From the NCBI GenBank assembly GCA_002431305.1, contig DJEG01000055.1:1-15979 (forward strand): a stretch of DNA of 15,979 nucleotides. Reading direction: 5' to 3'. Positions 8,032-15,083 of this stretch are shown here, one piece after another. Position numbers and translations under genes: made by a program. The notes beneath the pieces are model-generated. The model did not search any database. It worked only from the letters and a program-made list of their open reading frames with translations, and was not told the DNA's origin. The stretch is from Ruminococcaceae bacterium UBA5904. Its GTDB lineage: Bacteria; Bacillota; Clostridia; Oscillospirales; Acutalibacteraceae. Position 1 is the stretch's first letter. Every line of letters begins with the position of its first letter.

Positions 8032-8124
8032 TTAAATAAATGCATATATAGCCACTGCGCATACGCTTAACGCGAGCAGAACCGCCAAAACGACAGCAAT
8101 TATTCTTGTAACTTTTTTACTCAT
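8032..8124 (-). CDS. 30-residue single-helix membrane peptide, unrecognised
   Basis: A small open frame between the mutase and U32 genes. The peptide begins MSKKVTR and continues as one uninterrupted hydrophobic stretch (about residues 8-30, rich in Val, Ala, Leu, Ile) ending AIYAFI, so it should insert in the membrane with the Lys/Arg end inside. Support for it being real: the ATG starts only 5 nt after the mutase TAA, and its ribosome site (GAGGAA) is formed by the last two mutase codons, the pattern of translational coupling. It could instead be the remnant of a longer membrane protein or a secretion signal. No function can be assigned. Confidence 0.6.
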   Translation of the reverse strand: MSKKVTRIIAVVLAVLLALSVCAVAIYAFI

Positions 8125-8129
8125 AATTA

Positions 8130-9854
8130 TTATTCCTCTATTCCCATGAGTTTCTTAACGTCCGAAATAATCGAATCGGTAATTTTCTGCGCATCTTCGC
8201 GTGTGCCGGCGTGCGCGGTGACATAAACCTTAATCTTGGGCTCCGTTCCCGAGGGTCTGATTATAACCTTATTGTCATTCGGGAGCGAGTACGAGAGAAC
8301 GTTCGAAACAGGGAGCGTAATGGGCTCGGTTCTGCCGTCTGCGGTATATGTCGTTACGCTTCTTTCGTAGTCTGCAATCTTTTCCACTGTCATTCCGGCA
8401 ATTTTTTCGGGAGCGTTTTCTCTCATGCTCTCCATCATGCCGGACATCTTTTTCATGCCGTCGGCGCCCTCAAATCCAAAGTTAAAGAGCGAATTTAAAT
8501 ACATTCCGTATTTATCATAAATATCGTTCATTACGTCGATAAGCGTTTTGCCCTGCAATTTATAGTAAGCTGCCATTTCGATTATCATCATCGAACCGTT
8601 TACGGCGTCCTTGTCGCGTACGTGCGTGCCCGTGAGATATCCGTAGCTTTCCTCAAATCCGATTACGTATCTGTTCTCTTCACCCTTTGCTTTGAGCTTT
8701 TCGATTAGCTCGCCGATATATTTAAATCCGGTAAGTAAATCGAACATTTCGCAGTTGTAATCGTTTGCGATAGCGCGGACAAGCTCGGTCGTTACTATCG
8801 TTTTAACAACTACGGGTTTTTCGGGCAGTCTGCCCTGTTCCTTAAGACGGGAGAGAATGTACTGCGTGAGCATACATCCGACTTCGTTTCCGCTCATCAG
8901 TTTATATTCGCCGTGATCCAGAACCGCGATTCCGACTCTGTCGCAGTCGGGGTCTGTTGCCAGTAGAATGTCGGCAGGGAAGTCCTTAGTCATTTTCATT
9001 CCCTCTTCAAATACCTGCTTTATTTCGGGGTTTGGGAACGGGCATGTCGGGAACGTGCCGTCGGGCTGTTCCTGCGAGAGAACTATTCTCAGATTCTCGA
9101 CGCCGATTTTCTTGAGAATATGTCGTACAGGCTTGTTTCCGGTTCCGTTGAGAGGGGAGTATATAACTTTGATTCCCGACTTTTCGCATACGTCCTTTTC
9201 AAGACGGCACTTAAGTTCTTCTTCGTAAAACTCCTCTTTTACCCAGTCCTCGATAAAATCGATTTTATCCTCAGCCAAAGCCTCGTCGAAATCCATGATT
9301 TTAATTCCGGAAAAAACATCGACTTTGTTTATATAAGAAAGTGTTTTTTTTGCAGCCTCGTCTGTCATCTGATAACCTTCTGGGCCGTAGCATTTGTAGC
9401 CGTTGTATTTCGAGGGGTTGTGCGAGGCTGTAATTACAATACCCGACGAGCAGTGAAGTCTGATAACCGCAAACGACAGCATGGGGGTGGGCATAAGTTC
9501 ATCGTAAAAATAAACTTTAATCGAGTTCGCGGCAAGCACGCCAGCCGCTGTTTTTGCAAATAAATCGGATTTTATTCTCGAGTCGTGAGCAATCGCAACG
9601 CTCGGAGAATCAAAATGCGCGTTGAGGTAATCGGCGAGTCCCTGCGTCGCCTGCGCTACGGTGTAGACGTTCATTCTGTTGGTTCCCGCGCCGATAACTC
9701 CGCGCAGTCCGCCTGTACCGAATTCTAGCGCCTTATAGAATCTGTCGAGAATTTCATTTTCATTTCCCTTTATCGATTCGAGTTCTTCTTTTAAATCGGG
9801 GTCTCTGTCGGCCTTCTCGAGCCAGAGATCATATAATTTATCATATTCGGACAT
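8130..9854 (-). CDS. Phosphoglucomutase/phosphomannomutase (alpha-D-phosphohexomutase)
   Basis: A 574-residue cytoplasmic enzyme that interconverts hexose 1- and 6-phosphates through a phosphoserine, linking glycolysis to glycogen, UDP-glucose and cell-wall sugar synthesis. The active-site loop TASHNP (142-147) carries the phosphorylated S144; DPDCDR (301-306) is the metal-binding loop; GFEESYG (399-405) is the sugar-binding loop; RPSGTEP (533-539) is the phosphate-binding loop of domain 4. All four domains are present at the usual length of the long PGM2-like/PgcA group. Glucose versus mannose preference cannot be fixed by eye. The ATG at 9854 is preferred over one at 9884: it has an AAGGTG site, whereas 9884 would lie 2-3 nt after the predicted transcription start and has no site. 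It is first in an operon with the small membrane peptide and the U32 gene, and divergent from comM. Confidence 0.93.
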   Translation of the reverse strand: MSEYDKLYDLWLEKADRDPDLKEELESIKGNENEILDRFYKALEFGTGGLRGVIGAGTNRMNVYTVAQATQGLADYLNAHFDSPSVAIAHDSRIKSDLFAKTAAGVLAANSIKVYFYDELMPTPMLSFAVIRLHCSSGIVITASHNPSKYNGYKCYGPEGYQMTDEAAKKTLSYINKVDVFSGIKIMDFDEALAEDKIDFIEDWVKEEFYEEELKCRLEKDVCEKSGIKVIYSPLNGTGNKPVRHILKKIGVENLRIVLSQEQPDGTFPTCPFPNPEIKQVFEEGMKMTKDFPADILLATDPDCDRVGIAVLDHGEYKLMSGNEVGCMLTQYILSRLKEQGRLPEKPVVVKTIVTTELVRAIANDYNCEMFDLLTGFKYIGELIEKLKAKGEENRYVIGFEESYGYLTGTHVRDKDAVNGSMMIIEMAAYYKLQGKTLIDVMNDIYDKYGMYLNSLFNFGFEGADGMKKMSGMMESMRENAPEKIAGMTVEKIADYERSVTTYTADGRTEPITLPVSNVLSYSLPNDNKVIIRPSGTEPKIKVYVTAHAGTREDAQKITDSIISDVKKLMGIEE

Positions 9855-9892
9855 AGTAACACCTTGCTTCTTAAATTTATACATACAGTTAT

Positions 9893-9921
9893 ATTATATA
9901 CGATAATTTTGCGGATGTAAA
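9893..9921 (-). promoter_or_regulatory. Promoter of the mutase operon
   Basis: On the minus strand TTTACA (9916-9921), a 17-bp spacer and perfect TATAAT (9893-9898). Predicted transcription start is near 9886, giving a leader of about 32 nt to the ATG at 9854. Confidence 0.8.
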
Positions 9922-9944
9922 TATTTTTATTACAAAATAAACGG

Positions 9945-9973
9945 TTGACAAATAACTAAAAAAAATATACAAT
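9945..9973 (+). promoter_or_regulatory. Promoter of the comM-like gene
   Basis: Perfect TTGACA (9945-9950), a 17-bp spacer and TACAAT (9968-9973). Transcription should start near 9980. It stands back to back with the mutase promoter; the -35 boxes are 23 bp apart, so one regulator could touch both. Confidence 0.85.
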
Positions 9974-10003
9974 ATTGTAAAACAAATGTTCGGAGGCTCT
10001 GTT

Positions 10004-11533
10004 ATGTTTTCATGTGTAAACAGCGTCGGTATTTTCGGTATGCACACGTTTCCCGTTAATATCGAGGCCGATATTTCTCAGGGCAAATACCGTTTTGATA
10101 TCGTAGGACTTCCCGATACCGCCGTCAGCGAGTCTAAGGAGCGAGTGCGCTCCGCCATGCGCAACAGCGGGTACACGTTTCCGTATATTCATATAACAAT
10201 GAATCTTGCGCCCGCCGACGTTAAAAAAGAAGGACCTATCTACGACCTTCCGATTCTGATTGCATTGATGAAGGCAACCGGTCAGCTCGAAGGCGATTTT
10301 TCCGACTGCGCTTTTGCCGGCGAACTTTCTCTCGGCGGAGAGGTCAGAAAAATTAACGGCGTTCTTCCGCTTACGATTGAGGCGAGAAAAAACGGTATAA
10401 AGCGTTTCTTTGTTCCCGAACAGAATGCGTCCGAGGGGAGCGTCGTGGAGGGCATCGACGTTTACCCCGTTTCAAATGTAAAACAGCTTATAGATTATTT
10501 TAAAAACAGGTGTGTAATAGAAAAGGCAGAGTTTTCGGATTCCGATATCTCAGATAAATACATGTCGGTTCCCGACTTTGCGGACGTTAAGGGACAGATG
10601 CAGGCAAAACGCGCGCTCGAGGTTGCCGCCGCGGGCGGTCATAATGTGATGATGGTCGGACCTCCCGGTTCGGGAAAAAGCATGCTGGCTAAGAGAATTC
10701 CCGGAATTCTTCCCGACATGACGTTTGACGAGTCTCTTGAAACGGCAAAGGTTTTTTCGATAGCGGGGCTTTTAAACGATAAACTCCCGATAATAAAAAC
10801 GCGTCCGTTCCGTGCTCCGCATCATTCGATATCTGCCGCGGGTCTTGCGGGAGGCGGTACGGTTCCGAAACCCGGCGAACTGTCGCTTGCTCATAACGGC
10901 GTTTTGTTTCTCGACGAACTGCCTGAGTTTTCGCGTGCGTCCATGGAGGTTATGAGGCAGCCGATTGAGGACGGAGTTATCACGATATCGAGGGTCGCCG
11001 GTGCCGTGACATACCCGTGTTCCGTTATGCTGGTGTGCGCGATGAACCCGTGTCCGTGCGGATTCTTCGGTCATCCGACGAAAAAATGCACATGCGCACC
11101 GGGCGCCGTAACTCGTTATATATCAAAGGTTTCCGGACCTATGCTCGACAGAATCGACATACATATAGAGGTTCCGCCCGTCAATTTCGACGAGCTGTCC
11201 GATTCTCACCGGGGCGAAAGTTCCGCCGAAATTAAAAAGAGAGTGAACAGAGCCCGCGATATTCAGAGAGAACGTTTTAAAGGGACGGGGATTGCATCAA
11301 ATGCGAAAATGACCGCGGAGGCGGTAAGAAAATACTGTGTTATGACAGACGTAGCTTCCGCTATGCTCAAAAACGCGTTTGACCGTCTCGGACTTTCGGC
11401 AAGGGGCTACGACAAGGTTTTAAAGGTCGCAAGAACCGTTGCCGACCTTGACGAAAGCGACGTTATCGACATAAAACATATTTCGGAAGCAATACAGTAC
11501 AGAAGCCTTGACAGAAAGTTCTGGGGCAATTAA
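10004..11533 (+). CDS. comM: YifB/ComM family Mg-chelatase-like AAA+ ATPase
   Basis: A 509-residue cytoplasmic ATPase. Residues 1 to about 170 form the N-terminal ChlI-like (Lon-S5-like) domain, with the conserved FDIVGLPDTAVSESKERVR segment. The AAA+ core has Walker A GPPGSGKS (219-226), Walker B LFLDELPE (301-308), the family's RAPHHSISAAGLAGGG segment (270-285) and the arginine region GPMLDRIDIH (378-387). A Cys cluster (C350, C352, C362, C364) in NPCPCGFFGHPTKKCTC is typical of YifB and suggests metal binding. The C-terminal Mg_chelatase_C domain spans about 395-505. ComM of Haemophilus and Vibrio is a hexameric branch-migration helicase used during natural transformation; in Clostridia the role is presumed to be DNA recombination. 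Length is full. The ATG at 10004 has CGGAGG upstream; an earlier in-frame ATG at 9986 lies too near the transcription start and has no ribosome site. Apparently monocistronic. Confidence 0.93.
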   Translation: MFSCVNSVGIFGMHTFPVNIEADISQGKYRFDIVGLPDTAVSESKERVRSAMRNSGYTFPYIHITMNLAPADVKKEGPIYDLPILIALMKATGQLEGDFSDCAFAGELSLGGEVRKINGVLPLTIEARKNGIKRFFVPEQNASEGSVVEGIDVYPVSNVKQLIDYFKNRCVIEKAEFSDSDISDKYMSVPDFADVKGQMQAKRALEVAAAGGHNVMMVGPPGSGKSMLAKRIPGILPDMTFDESLETAKVFSIAGLLNDKLPIIKTRPFRAPHHSISAAGLAGGGTVPKPGELSLAHNGVLFLDELPEFSRASMEVMRQPIEDGVITISRVAGAVTYPCSVMLVCAMNPCPCGFFGHPTKKCTCAPGAVTRYISKVSGPMLDRIDIHIEVPPVNFDELSDSHRGESSAEIKKRVNRARDIQRERFKGTGIASNAKMTAEAVRKYCVMTDVASAMLKNAFDRLGLSARGYDKVLKVARTVADLDESDVIDIKHISEAIQYRSLDRKFWGN

Positions 11534-11777
11534 TTAACATAAACGTTTCAATATTTCATATATAAAAACGAGCTGAGAGATAAATATATCGAGTGCTCAC
11601 CCCTTGACTTTACGAGCGAGGAGAGGGAATGCAGCGGTGAAATTGATTTAAGTCTTTTTGTTGCGGCAAACACTTCGGTATTTATTGTTATTACGGCTAA
11701 ATAAAAAAGCCGGCAGAAAATGCTCCGAAGTTCTTTTAATAGTCTTGTCTTTTTTTATTATTAATTACCGAATGATA
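11534..11777. other. Gap after comM, no confident gene
   Basis: This is the upstream part of a 330-bp gap. A plus-strand frame is open from 11543 to a TAA at 11702-11704 (53 codons) but has no ATG and no ribosome site; its sequence is not one I recognise. It may be a decayed gene end or chance. No convincing terminator for comM is visible: CGGCT (11694-11698) can pair with AGCCG (11708-11712) but no T-run follows. Confidence 0.5.
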
Positions 11778-11806
11778 TTGACCGGCTGAAAGAAAAACAG
11801 TATAAT
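11778..11806 (+). promoter_or_regulatory. Promoter of the secreted metallophosphoesterase gene
   Basis: TTGACC (11778-11783), a 17-bp spacer and perfect TATAAT (11801-11806). Transcription should start near 11813, giving a leader of about 50 nt that contains the 11822-11847 hairpin region. Confidence 0.8.
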
Positions 11807-11821
11807 GTGCAGTGAAATACA

Positions 11822-11847
11822 GTCTGCGGTTTTGAATTCAGACCGCA
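11822..11847 (+). promoter_or_regulatory. Leader hairpin region with two exclusive pairings
   Basis: TGCGGT (11825-11830) pairs perfectly with ACCGCA (11842-11847). Alternatively GTCTG (11822-11826) pairs with CAGAC (11839-11843). The two stems share bases and cannot form together. They end a few bases before the GAAAGG ribosome site, so they could affect translation. It is too small for a known riboswitch class. Confidence 0.4.
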
Positions 11848-11863
11848 AAGAAAGGATACCAAA

Positions 11864-13021
11864 ATGAAAAAGGCAAAAAAGATTTTGGCCGTTATTCTGA
11901 CCCTGCTTATGTTCGCGCCCGTTTTCGGCGTGACTTCTTCAGCCATGGATAAGAGCGAGCTTCAGTTTAACGAGGACGGAAAATTTACGATTCTCAACGT
12001 CAGCGACATTCAGTCGGGATATCCGAATCATCCGCCCGTATTGAAGCTGTTAAGAGATACGATAAGAGCGGTAAAGCCCGACCTTGTAGTTATGACGGGC
12101 GATAATATAGCGGGCTACGCGTGTCATACCAAGGTTCTTTCCAAGGCTTGCCTTGACGAGATAATGAATGTGTTTGAGCGTGAAAAGGTACCTGTTGCTA
12201 TCGTTTTCGGAAATCATGACGATGAGGAAACTACCGCAACAAAAGAGGATCAGATGCGCTGGTACGAGCGTTTCGACTGTTTCGTAGGCGAAGCGGGCCC
12301 CGACGATATTACCGGCGTAGGAACATACAATCTCCCGATTCTCTCCTCCGACGGTTCGCATTATGCTTTTAATATCTGGATGACCGACTCGGGCACGTAT
12401 AACGATGAAAATGACCTCGGCGGTTACGGCTGCCCGCATAAAGATCAGATAGAGTGGTACAAGAAAACCGCGCTCGAGCTCAAAGAGCAGAACGGCGGAA
12501 AGGTTGTTCCCGCTATTAACTTCCAGCATATTATTCCCGTTGAGATAAGAGAGCTTCTCTCATATCCCGCCGGCAGACCTCCCATCTTCAAAGACGGCGT
12601 AGATTATGAGGGCGAGATCAACGAAAGCGTATGCCCCGCCGCTTATACAAACGGTCAGTTTGACGCGTTTCTTGAAATCGGCGACGTTATCGCGACCGTT
12701 TCGGGACATGACCATACCAATACTTTTAAGGTAGATTACAAAGGTATCGATATTGTCAACACCCCGAGCATTAATTATATCACGAACAATTCCGACCATC
12801 ACGGCGACCATAACGGATGCAGAGTATTCGTCCTCGATGAAAACGACCCGACGAATTACGAGACGAGCATCGTAACGTATTTCGACGTTTACGGCGACGG
12901 CGAAAAGGCTGAAAATTACTTTCAGATGACCGCCTGCCATTCGAGCTCGAAAGATAAGTTTATTGCGTTCTTTAAGTATATTTTCTCTGCGATTGCCGAA
13001 CTGTTCGGCGCGGCAAAATAA
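11864..13021 (+). CDS. Secreted calcineurin-like metallophosphoesterase (Dcr2/PAP29-like)
   Basis: A 385-residue exported protein: the signal peptide covers 1 to about 27 (MKKAKK, hydrophobic core, TSSAM). The metallophosphoesterase core shows SDIQ (47-50), MTGDNIAGY (77-85), FGNHDDE (115-121), FQHIIP (220-225) and GHDHTN (281-286). These are the dinuclear-metal motifs in family order. The second position of the first motif is Gln rather than His, and the Asp normally following GD is not evident. DNIAG after TGD and the spacing resemble the Dcr2/plant PAP29 subgroup, in which bacterial members often have DIQ. It should cleave phosphoesters outside the membrane; the substrate is unknown. The C-terminal 26 residues form a Phe-rich amphipathic tail like that of the PHP protein in this window. 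The ATG has a GAAAGG site. Single-gene transcript, with promoter at 11778-11806 and terminator at 13043-13080. Confidence 0.9.
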   Translation: MKKAKKILAVILTLLMFAPVFGVTSSAMDKSELQFNEDGKFTILNVSDIQSGYPNHPPVLKLLRDTIRAVKPDLVVMTGDNIAGYACHTKVLSKACLDEIMNVFEREKVPVAIVFGNHDDEETTATKEDQMRWYERFDCFVGEAGPDDITGVGTYNLPILSSDGSHYAFNIWMTDSGTYNDENDLGGYGCPHKDQIEWYKKTALELKEQNGGKVVPAINFQHIIPVEIRELLSYPAGRPPIFKDGVDYEGEINESVCPAAYTNGQFDAFLEIGDVIATVSGHDHTNTFKVDYKGIDIVNTPSINYITNNSDHHGDHNGCRVFVLDENDPTNYETSIVTYFDVYGDGEKAENYFQMTACHSSSKDKFIAFFKYIFSAIAELFGAAK

Positions 13022-13042
13022 TATAATTTAATAAAATTACTT

Positions 13043-13080
13043 ACGGCTCCGCTGGTTTTTTGCGGAGCCGTTATTTATTG
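13043..13080 (+). terminator. Rho-independent terminator of the metallophosphoesterase gene
   Basis: ACGGCTCCGC (13043-13052) and GCGGAGCCGT (13062-13071) pair perfectly over ten base pairs around a 9-nt loop, followed by the T-rich TATTTATTG. Confidence 0.9.
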
Positions 13081-13182
13081 TATCTCATTTGATTTTACCG
13101 AAAATGTGTTTATGTGCTTAATTATTCGTCCCGATTTTGTGTGAAAAGTTGAAATATTCATTCAGATTTTGTGCAGAGGGGG

Positions 13183-13212
13183 TTGATTTTTTCAATGGAA
13201 AATGTGTATAAT
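13183..13212 (+). promoter_or_regulatory. Promoter of the DUF4143 ATPase gene
   Basis: TTGATT (13183-13188), an 18-bp spacer and TATAAT (13207-13212). The -10 overlaps an upstream in-frame TTG at 13202, which rules that codon out as the start and supports the ATG at 13244. Confidence 0.75.
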
Positions 13213-13243
13213 AACTTTGTACCCCGAATCGGAGGCGTATAGA

Positions 13244-14596
13244 ATGTATTTGAAAAGAAAAATTGACTTGTTTTTATGTGAATGGAAATTGGATTCAGAC
13301 AGGAAACCTCTTATAATAAAGGGAAGCCGGCAGGTCGGAAAAACTGAATCCGTTTTACATTTTGCGTCTGAAAACTACGAGAGCGTTATAGAAATTAATT
13401 TTGTCAGAGATGAAAAATACAAATCGATTATTTCGGACGGATACGAAGCTTCGGATATTATAAAAAATATTTCGCTGATTGACCCGTCAAAAAAATTTAT
13501 TCCGAATAAAACGCTTATATTTTTCGATGAAATAACGGAGTTTCCTGAAATTACGACGGCTCTTAAATTCTTTTGCATTGACGGCAGGTTTGACGTTATA
13601 TGCAGCGGTTACATGCTCGGCGTCAATTACCGCAGAATAGAAAGCAACAGCGTCGGGTATAAAAAAGACTATGAAATGTATTCGATGGATTTTGAAGAAT
13701 TTTTATGGGCAAAGGGATATGATGATAAGACCGTCGGCGATATGCTTTTGCATATGAAGGAATTTCGCCCGTTTACGGAGCTTGAAATGAATGTATACCG
13801 TTCTCTGTTCCTTGATTATTGTATTCTCGGAGGGATGCCCGCAGTTGTTAAGGAATATATAGAGAGAAATACGTTTGAAAATTCCCTTGATACTCAAAAA
13901 CAGCTGATTGCCGATTATAAAGAGGATATACGAAAATACGCAGAGGGCATAGATCAGACGAGAATTCTGAATGTTTTTAACAGAATCGCGCCTCAGCTTG
14001 CGAGGGAAAATAAAAAATTCCAGATTTCAAAAGTTGCTTCGGGGGCAAGATTCAGGGATTACCGCGGATGCGTAGAATGGCTCGCGGATGCGGGAATGGT
14101 AAACATCTGTTACTGTATGGAATTTCCCGAACTGCCGTTGGGCGGAAACTATGACCCGGATATGTTTAAACTGTACTTTGCCGATACAGGACTGCTTGTG
14201 TCTATGCTTGATGAAGAATCACAGGAAGATCTTCGCGCTAATAAGAATTTAGGCGTGTACAAGGGCGCACTGTATGAAAATATTGTGGGCGAAGCGTTGG
14301 TCAAACAGGGATATAAACTTTATTATTATAAACGCGGTGATTCTTCGATTGAAACCGATTTTCTCATTCGTTCGCGGGTTTCGCTGATTCCGATAGAGGT
14401 CAAAGCAAAGAGCGGAAAAGCAAAGTCCGCAAAACAGCTGATTAATTCCGATAAGTATGCCGATATAAGGTACGCGTTTAAATTTTCGGATAATAATATA
14501 GGGCATGAAAACGGAATTTATACATTCCCGTATTTCTGTACTTTTTTATTAAAGCGTTTTATGTCCTCATTCAATGCAGAGGAAGAAGCCGAATGA
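13244..14596 (+). CDS. AAA_14/DUF4143 family ATPase
   Basis: A 450-residue cytoplasmic protein of the widespread ATP-binding AAA_14 plus DUF4143 family. Walker A is GSRQVGKTES (27-36) and Walker B LIFFDE (91-96), followed by the family's FCIDGRFDVICSGYMLG segment (sensor region, 110-125). The DUF4143 part runs from about 190 to the end and contains IETDFLIR (369-376) and PIEVKAKSGK (383-392), a PD-(D/E)xK-like D...ExK arrangement seen in many members. Function is not established for the family; proposals include roles in DNA handling, defence or toxin-antitoxin-like systems. Length is typical. The ATG has a GGAGG site 8 nt upstream; TTG at 13202 is rejected. It stands alone with its own promoter, and tandem 13-bp repeats follow the stop. 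Its more AT-rich look compared with comM is compatible with, but does not prove, recent arrival. Confidence 0.9.
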   Translation: MYLKRKIDLFLCEWKLDSDRKPLIIKGSRQVGKTESVLHFASENYESVIEINFVRDEKYKSIISDGYEASDIIKNISLIDPSKKFIPNKTLIFFDEITEFPEITTALKFFCIDGRFDVICSGYMLGVNYRRIESNSVGYKKDYEMYSMDFEEFLWAKGYDDKTVGDMLLHMKEFRPFTELEMNVYRSLFLDYCILGGMPAVVKEYIERNTFENSLDTQKQLIADYKEDIRKYAEGIDQTRILNVFNRIAPQLARENKKFQISKVASGARFRDYRGCVEWLADAGMVNICYCMEFPELPLGGNYDPDMFKLYFADTGLLVSMLDEESQEDLRANKNLGVYKGALYENIVGEALVKQGYKLYYYKRGDSSIETDFLIRSRVSLIPIEVKAKSGKAKSAKQLINSDKYADIRYAFKFSDNNIGHENGIYTFPYFCTFLLKRFMSSFNAEEEAE

Positions 14597-14612
14597 CAAT
14601 CTGCGATAAAAA

Positions 14613-14651
14613 AATATCAAATCACGATTTGTTAAATCACGATTTGATATT
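14613..14651 (+). repeat. Tandem 13-bp repeats forming a long imperfect hairpin
   Basis: AAATCACGATTTG occurs at 14619-14631 and 14634-14646. Each copy is nearly self-complementary (AAATC with GATTT). The whole stretch also folds as one stem of about 18 bp with a 2-by-2 mismatch in the middle, followed 3' by a T-rich run. It may end the DUF4143 transcript or bind a dimeric regulator. Confidence 0.6.
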
Positions 14652-14679
14652 GTACTTTCTTTTTTAATATAAGAAAATC

Positions 14680-14712
14680 AAAAAAACCGAGGCATATAAC
14701 CTCGGTTTTTTT
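14680..14712. terminator. Bidirectional terminator between DUF4143 gene and tRNA-Ala
   Basis: AAAAAAACCGAGG and CCTCGGTTTTTTT are perfect inverted arms around a 7-nt loop (CATATAA). The A-run and T-run give a U-tract in both directions, so it ends the tRNA transcript (minus strand) 3 nt past the CCA and read-through from the ATPase gene (plus strand). Confidence 0.9.
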
Positions 14713-14715
14713 ACA

Positions 14716-14791
14716 TGGTGGAGACGGTCGGGATCGAACCGATGACCTCCACACTGCCAGTGTGGCGCTCTCCCGGCTGAGCTACGCCCCC
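14716..14791 (-). tRNA. tRNA-Ala (anticodon GGC)
   Basis: A 76-nt cloverleaf on the minus strand with encoded CCA. Acceptor GGGGGCG pairs with CGTCTCC; the D stem is GCTC/GAGC; the anticodon stem is CCACA/TGTGG with loop CTGGCAG, so the anticodon is GGC reading GCC/GCU; the T loop is TTCGATC. The acceptor has the G3-U70 pair that marks alanine tRNAs. One weak point is an A-C mismatch at the outer end of the T stem. Confidence 0.95.
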
Positions 14792-14810
14792 ATGTCCTGC
14801 GACAGGTGAT

Positions 14811-14839
14811 ATTATATACTGTTTTTCGTCTTTTGTCAA
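14811..14839 (-). promoter_or_regulatory. Promoter of tRNA-Ala
   Basis: On the minus strand perfect TTGACA (14834-14839), a 17-bp spacer and perfect TATAAT (14811-14816), a full consensus as expected for a stable RNA gene. The start is about 12 nt before the mature tRNA 5' end. Confidence 0.9.
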
Positions 14840-15083
14840 TAATAATTTTTTAATATAATCTCTGAGCGAGATTTTTGTATTTTCAATCAAAGCTGGATTT
14901 TTTTGTTTATTTTTTGTTTAAGAAAATCTCAATCTTGCATAAAAAAATAAAGATATATTGAAAGTTACTGTGAAATGTGTTAATGTGAAATTACAGAATA
15001 GATTTATGTATCTGTTTTTTTGCTGAAAACACATTTTTTTTCGTACCGCTTTACGGCAGGAAAACAAACAAAAGGCTTTTCCC
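14840..15083. other. AT-rich gap between tRNA-Ala and the dockerin pseudogene
   Basis: It is rich in T- and A-runs and has no frame with a ribosome site and recognisable product on either strand. No clear promoter for the downstream gene stands out; TTGAAA near 14958 has no good -10 partner. Confidence 0.5.

Noticed and set aside
9855-9884. Upstream ATG for the hexomutase.
   Set aside because: It falls at the predicted transcription start without a ribosome site; the ATG at 9854 has AAGGTG and begins with residues typical of the family.
11694-11712. CGGCT/AGCCG hairpin as a comM terminator.
   Set aside because: The stem is only 5 bp and no T-run follows.
12050-12529. A 159-codon antisense open frame opposite the metallophosphoesterase.
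   Set aside because: It is a by-product of codon bias in the real gene; its translation has no recognisable domain and no ribosome site.
13202-13243. TTG start for the DUF4143 ATPase.
   Set aside because: It overlaps the promoter and ribosome-site region of the gene.
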